NCBI GenBank assembly: GCA_020635285.1
Contig: JACKAB010000005.1
Span: forward strand, 372,001-436,000
DNA: 64,000 bases
Direction of reading: 5' to 3'
From: Ignavibacteriales bacterium
Lineage (GTDB): Bacteria > Bacteroidota > Ignavibacteria > Ignavibacteriales > Melioribacteraceae
Shown here: piece after piece, positions 30,163 to 40,600 of the stretch
Layout: the number at the start of each line of letters is the position of its first letter
Numbering within the stretch: the first letter of the stretch is position 1
The notes under the pieces: model-generated
Seen by the model: the letters and a program-made list of their open reading frames with translations, nothing else
Databases searched by the model: none
Told to the model about the DNA's origin: nothing
Translations under genes and position numbers: made by a program

Positions 30163-30621
30163 ATGATTAAAAAATATATAATAGATGGAAACAATTTAAT
30201 CGGCAAAGTAAAATCACTTTGGGCAATTCAGCAAAAGGATAAACAACTTTCAGGCTAAAGCTTGTAAAATTACTTGACCAATATTTTAGCATCAAAAAAA
30301 AAGTAAAAGTTTCACTTCACTTAGATGGATTTGAAAATGATGTAATTCCATCTTCTCAAATAAAATTATTTTATTCAAATAATAAAACTGCAGACAGTCA
30401 AATTAAAAATGAATTAATAATTCTAAAAATCCAAAAGTGATTGCAGTCGTAAGTTCAGATCATAACCTTCAAGATTATGCCAGAGTAAATAGCTGCACAA
30501 TAATTAAAAGCGAAGATTTTGCTAAGCAAATGAATGAAGGCAAAAAAAGAAAAGTGATGAGGATACTATTATTAAATCTATTGATGACGATGAAATTAAA
30601 AAATTATTTGGAGTTGATTAG
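30163..30621 (+). CDS. NYN (YacP-like) domain RNase (several frame breaks)
   Basis: A small PIN-like nuclease domain protein of about 152 residues. Seen: YIIDGNNLIGKV (first catalytic Asp), VKVSLHLDGFEND, NNKTADSQIKNE (second acidic cluster), VIAVVSSDHNLQDYARVNSC (third), and IIKSEDFAKQM. This order matches the YacP/Rae1 NYN family, whose Bacillus member cuts ribosome-associated mRNA. Frame breaks near 30248, 30420 and 30556, and each lies at a short run. It follows lptD by 11 bp. Family call is good; an RNA target cannot be inferred here. Confidence 0.75.
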
Positions 30622-30636
30622 TTTCTCTTTGCAAAC

Positions 30637-30721
30637 GTCATTCCGATTTTCACGCTGTCATTGAAATGCCAGAATCTAAAAAATTGAAACTGGATTCCTG
30701 ATAAGGGCATTCGGGAATGAC
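30637..30721. repeat. MITE-like element with GTCATTCC terminal inverted repeats
   Basis: An 85-bp intergenic sequence bounded by GTCATTCC (30637-30644) and GGAATGAC (30714-30721), exact inverted repeats. Inside, CTGGATTCC and AATGCCAGAATCT look like decayed versions of the common CTGGATTCCCGC...GCGGGAATGAC palindromic repeats of environmental bacteria. It lies between convergent genes and may double as a bidirectional terminator. Confidence 0.6.
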
Positions 30722-30725
30722 TAGT

Positions 30726-31486
30726 CTAAATCATTTTTATATCATCAAGAAAAGGCAGTTTCTCCCGAGTGGTTTTCACCTCGGCTAAATTCAAATCTGC
30801 ATAAATTATTTTTTCTTCATTCTCAACCAAAATTATTTCATCTCCCATTGTATTAAATATCGCGGAGCAACCATTATATTGATGAAAAGGATCATCACCA
30901 ACTCTGTTTACTCCAATCATTAAGAATTGATTCTCAATTGCACGAGCTCCTAACAATGCTTTCCAATGATGAATTCTTTTAGTGGGCCAATTGGCAATGT
31001 TAATCATAACATCAACTTTTTCTTTAGCATAAAGTCTGTAAAGCTCAGGAATCTTAAATCATAACAAATTGAAAGTCCAATTTTTGTTTTATTAATTGTT
31101 GAAACTACAATTTCATTTCCAGCCGAGTAATGTAAATTTTCATCGCCAAGAGAAAATGGATGTATCTTCCTGTAAACAGCTTGAATCAATCCCCAAGAAT
31201 TGAAATGAAAAAAGTGAGTTGTAAAATTTATTACCATCTTTTTCAATAATTCCAGCAAAGATTTCAATTTTTTTCTTTGTGCTAAATCCATAAAATATTT
31301 AATTCCAATCCCGTCAATTTCTTCAGCATGGGTTTTTGAATCCATTGTAAAGCCTGTTAAAGTCATTTCGGGAAAAATTAAGCATTCAGTTTTCCTTTCA
31401 AGATTTTCGATAAGTTTGTTAACAGATTCTATACTTTTTTTTTTGTTGTTCCAAACAGGATTGTATTGAACTAGGGCAATTTTCAT
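30726..31486 (-). CDS. Nitrilase-superfamily amidase, omega-amidase-like (several frame breaks)
   Basis: About 253 residues, cytoplasmic. The Glu-Lys-Cys triad is seen: IFPEMTLTGF (Glu), YRKIHPFSLGDE (Lys) and GLSICYDLRFPELYRLYA (Cys). Further family parts are MINIANWPTKRIHHWKALLGARAIENQFLMIGVNRVG and YNGCSAIFNTMGDEI. This combination fits the YafV/omega-amidase branch, which hydrolyses alpha-ketoglutaramate or ketosuccinamate, a repair/salvage reaction. Frame breaks near 31240-31270 and 31045, the latter directly after the catalytic Cys. It is convergent with the NYN gene across the MITE-like element. Confidence 0.85.
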
Positions 31487-31600
31487 TTTACCTTAAAACT
31501 AATTTTCAGTTTTATAAAATCTTAATGTCATTTAGTATAATAATTTATAACTTAACACGCAAAATTGAATTTTTATTTGCTAAAATCAAGGAGTAACTAA

Positions 31601-33235
31601 ATGCTGAATTATGTTTGGCTTGCTTTTAATAATGTTAGGAATTGGAGTTGCTATAACAACAGATGTTTTTGAAAAATCAGAAAACAAATATCAAAATGGA
31701 AATCAACTACAAAAGTAGAAATTGTTTTACAAGATTCAACTAAAGATTTTCAACAAGGTAAAAACTCTGTATTAATTAAAATCTCTAAAGAAAAATTTAA
31801 CGATTTTTATAAAACTAAAATTACTTCTGATGTAAATCAAAAAGCTCAAATTACAGTTGATGAGAAAAAACAAAAAGCATTATTGTTTTTTTAAAGTAGA
31901 TGATTCAACTCCAATCTTCTGGAAAGAAATGGCAAAAATTTCGGGAAAGAAGATGACATGACAGGCGAAATAATTATTGGCCAAAAAATAAATTCAAACA
32001 CTTTTTCTTCTAATATAATTTTGGAAGAAATTTCTTTTGCCAAAATGAAAGAAGTTACAAACTCAGCTTTAAGTTATGCAGGAACTGCTGTTGAAATAGC
32101 TTTAGGATTAATTGGTATAATGGCTCTGTGGCTTGGAGTTATGAAAGTTGCTGAGGAAGCCGGCCTTATAAGAATTATTGCCAATGCAATGAGACCGCTT
32201 ACTAAATTTTTATTTCCATCAGTACCCCAAGATCATCCAGCAATGGGCGCTATGATAATGAATATGGCTGCAAATATGTTGGGATTGGGAAATGCCGCAA
32301 CTCCATTTGGACTTAAAGCAATGGAAGAGCTGGATAAATTAAATCCCGAGAAAGGAACAGCAACAAATGCTATGTGTACTTTTCTAGCTGTTAACACTGC
32401 CGGTTTAACTTTAATTCCTGCAACAGCAATAGCAGTAAGAGCCGCCGCCGGAAGCAGCGACCCGGCAATTATAATTGGGACATCAGTATTTGGAGCTTTT
32501 TGTGCAACAACGGTTGGAATTACAGCAACAAAAGTTTTAGAAAAATTTCCACTTAAAGATGGAGGTTTATCAGATTTTTTTAGATCAAGTAAAAAAGGAG
32601 TAATTGCTTTTCTTTCAATAATTTTGGTTGCATTTGTACTTTCTGTTTCCGGATTGATGGCAGGAATAATTAGTTTTTTAAGTTTTCTAAACCCGGAATT
32701 ATTTAAAAGCATTATTCAAATTATTTCAACACTTGCAATACCAATGTTGATAATGATTTTTATTGGTTATGGTGCAATTAAAAAAGTGAAAATTTATGAA
32801 ACATTTGTGGAAGGCGCAAAGGAAGGTTTTGATGTTGCCGTAAGAATAATTCCATATTTGGTCGCGATGCTTGTTGCTATTGGAATTTTTAGAGCAGGCG
32901 GAGCAATGGAAATCTTAATTTACGCACTTACACCCATTACAAATTTAATTGGAATGCCTGCAGAAGCTTTGCCAATGGCAATTATGCGACCACTTTCCGG
33001 CTCTGGCTCTTTGGGAATTATGGCTGAAATTATTGCAACTCATGGCGCTGATTCATTTATTGGGATTTTGGTTTCAACATTCTTTGGAAGTACAGAAACT
33101 ACTTTTTATGTTATTGCAGTTTACTTTGGTTCAGTAAATATTAGAAAAGGCAGACATGCACTTGCGGCTGGTTTGCTTGCAGATATTGCCGGAATTCTTG
33201 GCGCTGTTTACATTGTTAAATTATTATTTGGGTAA
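31601..33235 (+). CDS. SpmA-SpmB fusion, nucleoside-recognition (Gate) domain membrane protein (several frame breaks)
   Basis: About 545 residues. AAGGAG at 31588-31593 fixes the ATG. One N-terminal helix (MLNYVWLALIMLGIGVAI) is followed by ~115 residues of predicted extracytoplasmic region, then ALSYAGTAVEIALGLIGIMALWLGVMKVAEEAG starts the SpmA half, including MAANMLGLGNAATPFGLKAM; the SpmB half has IIPYLVAMLVAIGIFRAGGAMEIL, MRPLSGSGSLGIMAEI and FFGSTETTFYVIAVYFGSV. In spore formers SpmA and SpmB are separate proteins needed for spore-core dehydration; in this non-sporulating group fused copies are known but their role is not. Frame breaks near 31625, 31705, 31888 and 31945. Four bases before the next gene. 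Confidence 0.83.
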
Positions 33236-33238
33236 TAA

Positions 33239-34192
33239 ATGAAAGTATTTATCACAAGCAAGATATCTTCAGTTGCAAAAGCTCTTTTAGTTAAAGAGGG
33301 AATTACAGTTAAAGAATATCCAAAGAATAAAACAATTTCTCGGGATGAGTTAATCAATAGCACAAAAAATGCAGATGGTATAATTTCTCTTTTAACTGAA
33401 AAATTTGATAAAGATTTAATTGATAAATTACAGAACTGTAAAGTAATTGCAAACTATGCGGTTGGCTATAATAACATCGATGTTGATTATGCAAAATCAA
33501 AAGGAATTGTGGTTACAAATACCCCAGATGTTTTAACTGATGCAACTGCTGAAATCGCCGTTTCTTTAATCCTTGCATGCTCAAGGCGAATAGTTGAATC
33601 AGATAATTTTATGAGAGAGAAAAAATTTGTCGGTTGGGAACCAAAACTTTTTCAAGGTATTCAACTCACAAATAAGACTTTGGGGATTGTTGGTGCTGGA
33701 AGAATTGGGCAAGCTACTGCTAGAAGAATGAAAGGTTTTGGTTGCAAAATTATTTACTACAATAAAAGCAAAAAAGTAGAATTTGAGAAAGAGCTTAATG
33801 CAAAAAAAGTAACTTTGGAAAAATTGCTTAAAACTTCAGATGTAATTTCAATCCACGTACCATTAAATAAACAAACTAAAAATCTTTTAGATAAAGAAAA
33901 ATTAGACATGCTAAAACCAACAGCAATCTTGGTAAACACAGCACGCGGAGAAATTGTTGAGGAAAAATATTTGATAAAATTACTTAAGCAAAATAAAATT
34001 TTCTCAGCCGGATTTGATGTTTACACAAATGAACCAAACTACAATAAAGAATTGCTAAAATTAAAAAATGCAGTTTTACTTCCTCACATTGGCAGTGCAA
34101 CTTTTGAAACAAGAGATAGTATGGCAAAACTTGTTGCAAAAAATGTTATAAATGTTTTAAACGGTAAACCAGCTTTAACTCCAATAACATAA
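33239..34192 (+). CDS. D-isomer-specific 2-hydroxyacid dehydrogenase (glyoxylate/hydroxypyruvate reductase-like)
   Basis: 317 residues, intact frame, cytoplasmic, NAD(P)H-dependent. Seen: VIANYAVGYNNIDVDYAKSKGIVVTNTPDVLTDATAEIAVSLIL, the Rossmann motif LGIVGAGRIGQATARRMKGFG, NTARGEIVEEKYLIKLL (catalytic Arg region), FDVYTNEP (Glu) and LLPHIGSATFETR (catalytic His). The VTNTPDVLTDATAE segment favours the glyoxylate/hydroxypyruvate reductase or D-glycerate dehydrogenase group. It starts four bases after the SpmAB gene and is the last gene before a 104-bp gap. Confidence 0.9.
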   Translation: MKVFITSKISSVAKALLVKEGITVKEYPKNKTISRDELINSTKNADGIISLLTEKFDKDLIDKLQNCKVIANYAVGYNNIDVDYAKSKGIVVTNTPDVLTDATAEIAVSLILACSRRIVESDNFMREKKFVGWEPKLFQGIQLTNKTLGIVGAGRIGQATARRMKGFGCKIIYYNKSKKVEFEKELNAKKVTLEKLLKTSDVISIHVPLNKQTKNLLDKEKLDMLKPTAILVNTARGEIVEEKYLIKLLKQNKIFSAGFDVYTNEPNYNKELLKLKNAVLLPHIGSATFETRDSMAKLVAKNVINVLNGKPALTPIT

Positions 34193-34296
34193 TACCTTTA
34201 TTTTTAAACACTTATAATTTTTAAAACTGTAAAAATTTTTGTTTTGGCTAATTTTTCTCTTTATTTTAATGAACTATTAATTAAACATTTATAAGT

Positions 34297-35416
34297 ATGA
34301 GAATTGGTATACCAAAAGAAACGCTTAGAGAAGAAAAAGAGTTGCCTTAGCTCCAGCTGGAGTTGATGCTCTTGTAAAATCCGGACATACTATTTTTATA
34401 GAAAGTGAAGCTGGACTTGGAAGTCATTTTACTGACCAAGATTATATTAGCGTTGGTGCTACAATTGTTTACAGTGCGGAAGAAGTTTTTCAAAGAGCGG
34501 AATTAATTACTAAAGTAACACCGTTAAATGAAGAAGTTGTAGATCTTGTACAAGAGAATCAAATTATTTTTTCATTTCTACATTTGGCAGTTGGTAAAAA
34601 ATATATTCTTGATAAATTAATTGAGAAAAAAGCAGTTGCAATCAGTTATGAACTAATTGAAAAAGGCGATCAATTCCCAGTTCTTCAAACTACTAGTGAA
34701 ATAGCCGGTCAACTTGCTGTCCAAGTAGGCAGCAAATATCTTAAAAGTGATTCACCTTATGGTAGAGGTATTTTATTGGGTGGAATCCCAGGGTTGCCCC
34801 AGCAGCTGTCGTAATTTTAGGTGCCGGAGTTGTGGGATTCAATGCAGCTCGTCTCGCATATGCAACCGGCGCGCATGTTATTGTGCTGGATAAAGATTTA
34901 CGAAGATTGCGAAGAATTGAGAATAATATTTCTAAAAGTATTACGACCGTTGTTGCAAATCCGTTGACTATTGCTAGGGGAATTAAATTTGCTGATTTAT
35001 TTATTGGTGCTTCACAAATTAAAGGAGAAAAGTCTCATCATGTAATAACTGAAGATATGGTTAAAACCATGAAGAGGGGATCTGTTATTGTTGATGTTTC
35101 AATTGATCAAGGCGGTTGTGTTGAGACCAGTTATCCAACAACCATTTCCGATCCAGTTTTTGTAAAACATAATGTGATCCATTATTGCGTCCCAAATATT
35201 CCTGCACTTGTTGCAAGAACAGCAAGTTACGGATTAACAAATGCCTCACTTGAATATATTCTAAACATTGCCGATAATGGATTATCAAATGCTTTATTAG
35301 GGGATGTAGGTTTATCTAAAGGTGTTTGCACCTATAATGGAACTTGTACGAACGAAGTTATTTCAGAAACATTTGATTTGGAATATAGAAGGCTTCATAT
35401 TTTTTCAACAAATTAA
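34297..35416 (+). CDS. ald: Alanine dehydrogenase (two frame breaks)
   Basis: Interconverts L-alanine and pyruvate with NAD and ammonia; about 373 residues as reconstructed, normal for Ald. Seen: MRIGIPKETLREEKRVALAPAGVDAL (substrate-binding Arg/Lys region), SFLHLAVGK, YELIEKGDQFPVLQTTSEIAGQLAVQVG, the NAD fold VVILGAGVVGFNAARLAYATGAHVIVLDKD, and VIVDVSIDQGGCVETSYPTT. The close relative PntAA is excluded by the C-terminal SYGLTNASLEYILNIAD. Frame breaks near 34340 (AGAAAAAGAG region) and 34795 (GTTGCCCC). No typical ribosome site is visible before the ATG. Confidence 0.93.
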
Positions 35417-35424
35417 AATTAAAA

Positions 35425-36776
35425 ATGATGACCGAAGAATTACAAATAAATAAACCGCAAAAATTATCGTGGCGTGAAAATATAAATCAAAAGTATTTTC
35501 CTCAGATGATGCTTTAAAGGTTGTAAAATCCGGTGACAAAATTGTAATACAACCCGGCTGCGCTGCACCAATGGAGCTTATTCGTGCACTTGTTCGTAAA
35601 AAAGATGAACTTAGTGATGTGCTTCTTTATCATATTTTAATTGTTGGAGATTTACCATACCTTGCCCCTGGAATGGAAAAACATTTTAAGCATAAGGCAT
35701 TTTTCATTGGCGGTAATGCAAGAAATTCAGTTAACGAGGGACGTTCTGAATATATTCCAATTTTTCTCTCCGAAGTCACCATGTTGTTCAAACGTGGGGT
35801 TATTGTACCTGATATTGCCTTAATTAATGTTTCACCTCCAGATGAACATGGTTTTTGCAGTTATGGAATTGATGTTGGAAATATTAAAACTCCAGCAGAA
35901 AAATCTAAAGTTGTAATTGCTCAAATTAATGATCAAATGCCAAGAGGCTTGGGCAATAGTTTTATTCACCTAAATAAAATTGATTTTATTGTTGAACACA
36001 ATGAAAATTTAATGGAACTGCCACAGGTTGATCCTAAAACCAGTTCTAGTGTCCTTGCTGCTTACGATAAAATTGGTCAATATATTGCGGAAATGATTGA
36101 AGATGGTTCAACACTTCAAATGGGAATTGGTGCAATTCCAGATTCTGTTATGAAGTATTTAAATAATCATAAAGATTTAGGAATTCATACTGAAATGTTC
36201 AGTGATGGAATTGTGGAATTGGTTGAGGAAGGGATTATTAATGGTGAGAAGAAAACATTGCACCCTGGAAAAATAATTGCAGGCTTTGTACTTGGTACCA
36301 GAAAATCATTTGATTTTATTGATAATAATCCAATCTTTGAGTTTCATCCGCAAGAATATGTGAATAACCCCTTTATTATTGCGGAAAATAATAAAATGGT
36401 TGCAATAAATTCTGCAATAGAAATTGATTTAACTGGACAAGTTTGCTCAGATTCAATCGGTACAAAATTTTATAGCGGCATAGGCGGGCAAGTAGATTTT
36501 ATTAGAGGAGCAGCACATTCGGAAGGTGGCAAGCCGATTATTGCACTGCCCTCAACTACAAAAGATGAAAAAATTTCTAGAATTGTTCCAACATTAAAAA
36601 CGGGTGCAGGAGTTGTTACATCAAGAGGAGATGTACATTATGTGGTTACCGAATATGGAGTTGCTAATTTATTCGGAAAAAGTATTCAAGAACGAGCTAA
36701 ATTATTAATTAAAATTGCACATCCAAAGTTCAGAGATGAGCTTACCAAGTTTGCAAAAGAATCTTACAATATATAG
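35425..36776 (+). CDS. Acetyl-CoA hydrolase/CoA-transferase family protein (one frame break)
   Basis: About 450 residues, cytoplasmic, class I CoA transferase of the acetate/4-hydroxybutyrate type, moving CoA between acetate and another acyl-CoA. Seen: WRENINQKYFSSDDALKVVKSGDKIVIQPGCAAPMELI, IALINVSPPDEHGFCSYGIDVG, IEDGSTLQMGIGAIPDSVM, GIHTEMFSDGIVELVEEG (putative catalytic Glu), KFYSGIGGQVDFIRGAAHSEGGKPIIALPST and VVTEYGVANLFGKSIQERA. The frame breaks near 35500, where TTTTCC lacks a T. Eight bases after ald. Which acyl group is used is not readable; butyryl-CoA:acetate transferase is one alternative. Confidence 0.87.
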
Positions 36777-36782
36777 GCAGTT

Positions 36783-37481
36783 ATGATTGCAGTAATTGGT
36801 GATATTCATGGATGTTATCACACCCTTAAAGAGTTATACGAAAAAATTAAAAAGAATTACCCAAAAGCCGAAATTTATTCTGTTGGAGACTTAGTTGACC
36901 GCGGACATTATTGTTTAGAAGCAGTTGAGTTTATTAGAGATAAAGAGATTAAATTTACACCGGGTAATCATGATTTAATGTTTACACATTTTTTTGAATC
37001 ACCAGGCAGCATTTTTGCTCGTACTTGGATTCATAATGATAATGGTGAAACCTTAGCTGCATACGAATTTGAAACTGAAAAAATTTGGGATCACATTCGT
37101 TTTATAAATCAGCAGCCATATTGGTTCAACAATGAAGATGCATTTATTTCTCATGCCGGTTTTTCATCATACTTTAAAAAAAATCTTCCCTTTGGGTATA
37201 AAAAAGATTTAAGCATTGTTGGAAAAATTATTGATAAAGAAATTGAATCTGAGCACGGTGTAATGTGGAACAGAGATAAGCTGCTTGATTTGGGCAAATT
37301 ACAGGTTGTGGGACATACACATAATTTAGAACCAATATTTGACAAAAAAGCAAATGCCCTATATATTGATACCGGTGCTTTTAGAGGGAATAAACTTAGT
37401 GCTGCAATTATCGAGTATAGTAATATTATTGAGATTCTTTCTGTGGATACCGTCTTAAAAGATATTCATAAAATTAGGTAG
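36783..37481 (+). CDS. Metallophosphoesterase, PPP-type serine/threonine phosphatase-like
   Basis: 232 residues, intact frame, cytoplasmic. The dinuclear-metal motifs stand in order: AVIGDIHGCY (GDxHG), SVGDLVDRGHY (GDxVDRG), FTPGNHDLMF (GNHD), FISHAGFS and VVGHTHNLEPIF. This is the bacterial diadenosine tetraphosphatase/PrpA-like PPP fold; either a phosphoprotein or ApnA could be the substrate. Six bases after the CoA-transferase gene, so it probably shares its transcript. It is followed by 124 bp before sprA. Confidence 0.88.
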   Translation: MIAVIGDIHGCYHTLKELYEKIKKNYPKAEIYSVGDLVDRGHYCLEAVEFIRDKEIKFTPGNHDLMFTHFFESPGSIFARTWIHNDNGETLAAYEFETEKIWDHIRFINQQPYWFNNEDAFISHAGFSSYFKKNLPFGYKKDLSIVGKIIDKEIESEHGVMWNRDKLLDLGKLQVVGHTHNLEPIFDKKANALYIDTGAFRGNKLSAAIIEYSNIIEILSVDTVLKDIHKIR

Positions 37482-37557
37482 TTATTTTTGACTATAATAT
37501 AACCTAATTGATAATTATTATTGAATTAAATAATTTTACGTTTACTTAAAAATTATT

Positions 37558-37562
37558 GGAGG
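37558..37562 (+). promoter_or_regulatory. Strong ribosome site upstream of sprA that suggests an earlier start
   Basis: GGAGG lies 44-48 bp before the TTG start of the long frame, too far to serve it. It is followed by TGTTATAGAGT; dropping one A gives ATGAGT at ideal spacing, which supports a start near 37567 blocked in this sequence by indels at about 37568 and 37613. Confidence 0.5.
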
Positions 37563-37605
37563 TGTTATAGAGTAATTTCTACAATAATCAATATTCTCAA
37601 AACAT

Positions 37606-40600
37606 TTGGAATTTCTGAAAAATTTGAACTCAGAGAATAAAAATCAAAATAAATTAATAATTGCTTTAATTTCTATTATAGCTTTTTCAACCTACGCTTT
37701 TGTTTATCCCACAAAATCTAAGGCTAATAAACCATTAAATTCAGGTGAACTTGGCTTGGATTCCTATAATAATAATCTTTTTTTAGATTGGACAACAGAT
37801 TTTTATGCAGATTCAACTGACTCACTAACTGCTGGTTTGGCGGATTCAACTAAAGCTGATTCTCTAAACCCCATAAAAATAAAACTTTCTAAAGCAGAAA
37901 TGGATAGCATTCGGCAAGATTCAATCAAAATGGATTCTACATATAGAATTAAAAATTTTAAGTATGTTAGAAAGGATGACGAGTTTCTTAGTTTTGATCC
38001 AAAAAGAAAAGTTAGTTTTTTTGCAAATCCTTCTGAAAAATATATACGAAGAACAGTTGAGATAGATTCTACAGGCAGTTTTGTAATTATAAGAGAATTT
38101 ATTGCCAATAATGAAATTAGATACCCTCTAAAAATTCCGCTTGAAGAATATATCCAAATGAGATCTGATGCGGTTGAGCGCAATTCTTGGGAAACATTAG
38201 GTTATAAGTATGAATTGAAAGAAGGGAAGGATGATCTCGGTCAACTTTTTAGTGATATAACCAATATTGAAATTCCATTACCAAGTGTGGGAATTTTAAG
38301 CATTTTCGGTCCGCCCAAAATTAGTTTAAAAATAAGCGGAGCCGTTGATATTCATGGCGCCTGGCGTAATGAAACAACCGAAGGTGTTACAGCTTCACTT
38401 TTAGGAAATACAAGAAATGAGCCCGATTTTAAACAGCAAGTTCAAATAAATGTAAATGGTCTAATTGGTGATAAATTAACAATTGCAGCCGATTGGAATA
38501 CTGAGAGAACTTTTGAATTTGAAAATCAGTTAAAGCTTAGTTACAAAGGTTATGAAGATGAAATAGTTCAAAGCATTGAAGCCGGCAACGTGTCACTTCA
38601 AACTTCGCCATTAGTTGGCGGCGGCGAAGCTTTGTTTGGAATTAAAGCCCTTTTCAAATTTGGACCTTTAACTTTGACCGCTTTAGCTTCTCAGAAAAAA
38701 AGTGAAGTGGAAGAAGTTTCAGTTTCAGGTGGTTCTCAGAAAAATGAATTTACCGTTCATGCATATGATTATTCTCAAAATCATTACTTTGTGGATTTAG
38801 CTTATGCTTCTACCGATCCCAATCTAAATATGTTTGAAAAATATTATGCAAATGCCAATCCGGTTTTTATAAATGAATACAGAATAAAAGAAATTGAAGT
38901 TTGGAAAACTACTGATAAAAGAATTAATCTTGGTGAAGAGCGTAAAGCAAACGCATTCATTGATCTAGATCCAAGACCAGGTATCGGCACACCAGCACCA
39001 TATAATAATTCTTTAAGGGGAAGCGGACTTACTCAAGTTGATGGCAGCAATATCATTGATGGAAGATTTGTTAAAATGGAAGACGGAGTTGATTATGATT
39101 ATAATCCATATGCCGGATTTATAAGTTTTAGAACTCAGATAAATACTGAAGATGCTATTGCAGTTGCTTATAGAGTTGAAGGTCCGGCAGGTGATGAGGA
39201 TAATTATTATGGTGAATTTCTAAAAGAGATAAACGATACTTCGTCTGTTCTCGTTCTAAAGTTGGTAAAACCCAAAAGACTACAACCGGGTGGTGCATTT
39301 GCTGATGCCTGGAAATTGCAGCTAAAAAATATTTATCCAATTGGCGGTAGAGATGTTAAGAAAGAAGGATTTGTACTAGATATAAATTATCAAAAACCTG
39401 GTGTTGAGCCTTTAAGAGAATTAGAAGGCAAAAAAATATTAGAAACTTTTGGTTTAGATTTAACAGATGAAAGCGGGACGGGAGCTTCGGATGGTGCGTT
39501 TGACTGGGATCCCGGCAGAACTATTTTAACAAAAACCGGTGAGATTATTTTCCCGGTTCTTCAACCTTTTGGTGAAAATTTCCCTTTCTCTAAGGAGTTA
39601 GCCTACCAAGCAGTTTATGATACTTCTGTAACTTTTGCTAAAAATGATAAAGCTCAGGATAAATTTGTTATTACGGGAGAGTACTCCGCGGATGCTTCTT
39701 CAGTCTATAATATTGGTTTTAATGTTGTAGAAAATTCAGTAAAAGTTACTCTTAATGGAAGACAATTAAGCGTTGGTTCTGATTATAGCGTGGATTATAA
39801 CATTGGACAAGTTGTAATTAGAAATGCTGATGCACTTGTCCCAGGTGCAAACCTCAAAATTTCTTATGAGAAAAATGATTTATTCCAACTTGCATCAAAA
39901 ACCTTAATGGGCTTAAGAGGAATATATGATGTTAGTAAAAAAACAAAATTTGGTTTTTCATATTTAAATCTAAATCAAACCACCCTAAGTGATAAAGTAA
40001 GAATTGGCGAAGAACCTTTAAACAACTCCATAATGGGAATGGATTTTGAAACCGGTCTCGATTTACCATTTCTTACAAAAGGACTGGATAACATTATTTC
40101 AACTAAGGAAATGTCATCTATAAATTTTAAAGGTGAATTCGCTTATATGAATCCCGACCCAAACACTAAGAAGAGTAATATTGATAGTGATAACAGCCAA
40201 AGCATTGCATACATTGATGATTTTGAAGGTGCTAAAAGGGTTATCCCAATTGGCATTTCTTACACCGGCTGGCGAGATATAAGCGTTCCTGATCAGTTGC
40301 TTGGTTTAGAAAGCTTAGACAAAAATCAACAGATAAATTATAAAGCAAAAAGTTATTGGTATAACTTTTTACCTTCAAATGTTTATGTTCAAGATATTTG
40401 GGGTGATAGAAAAACTGTATCAAGAAATGATGACAGAGTTACTGTTCTAGATTTTGTTTACAATCCTAATCAAAGAGGAACATATAATTATTCTCCAATC
40501 CTTGATGATAAGTCATTGTTATGGGGCGGCATGATGCGACCTCTTTCATCTACAGCAAGCAATTTGGTTGAAGAAAATATTGAGTTTATTGAATTTTGGT

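Noticed and set aside
31601..33235. Evidence for sporulation from SpmA/SpmB homology
   Set aside because: Fused SpmAB proteins occur in non-sporulating Bacteroidota relatives, and no other sporulation gene is present.
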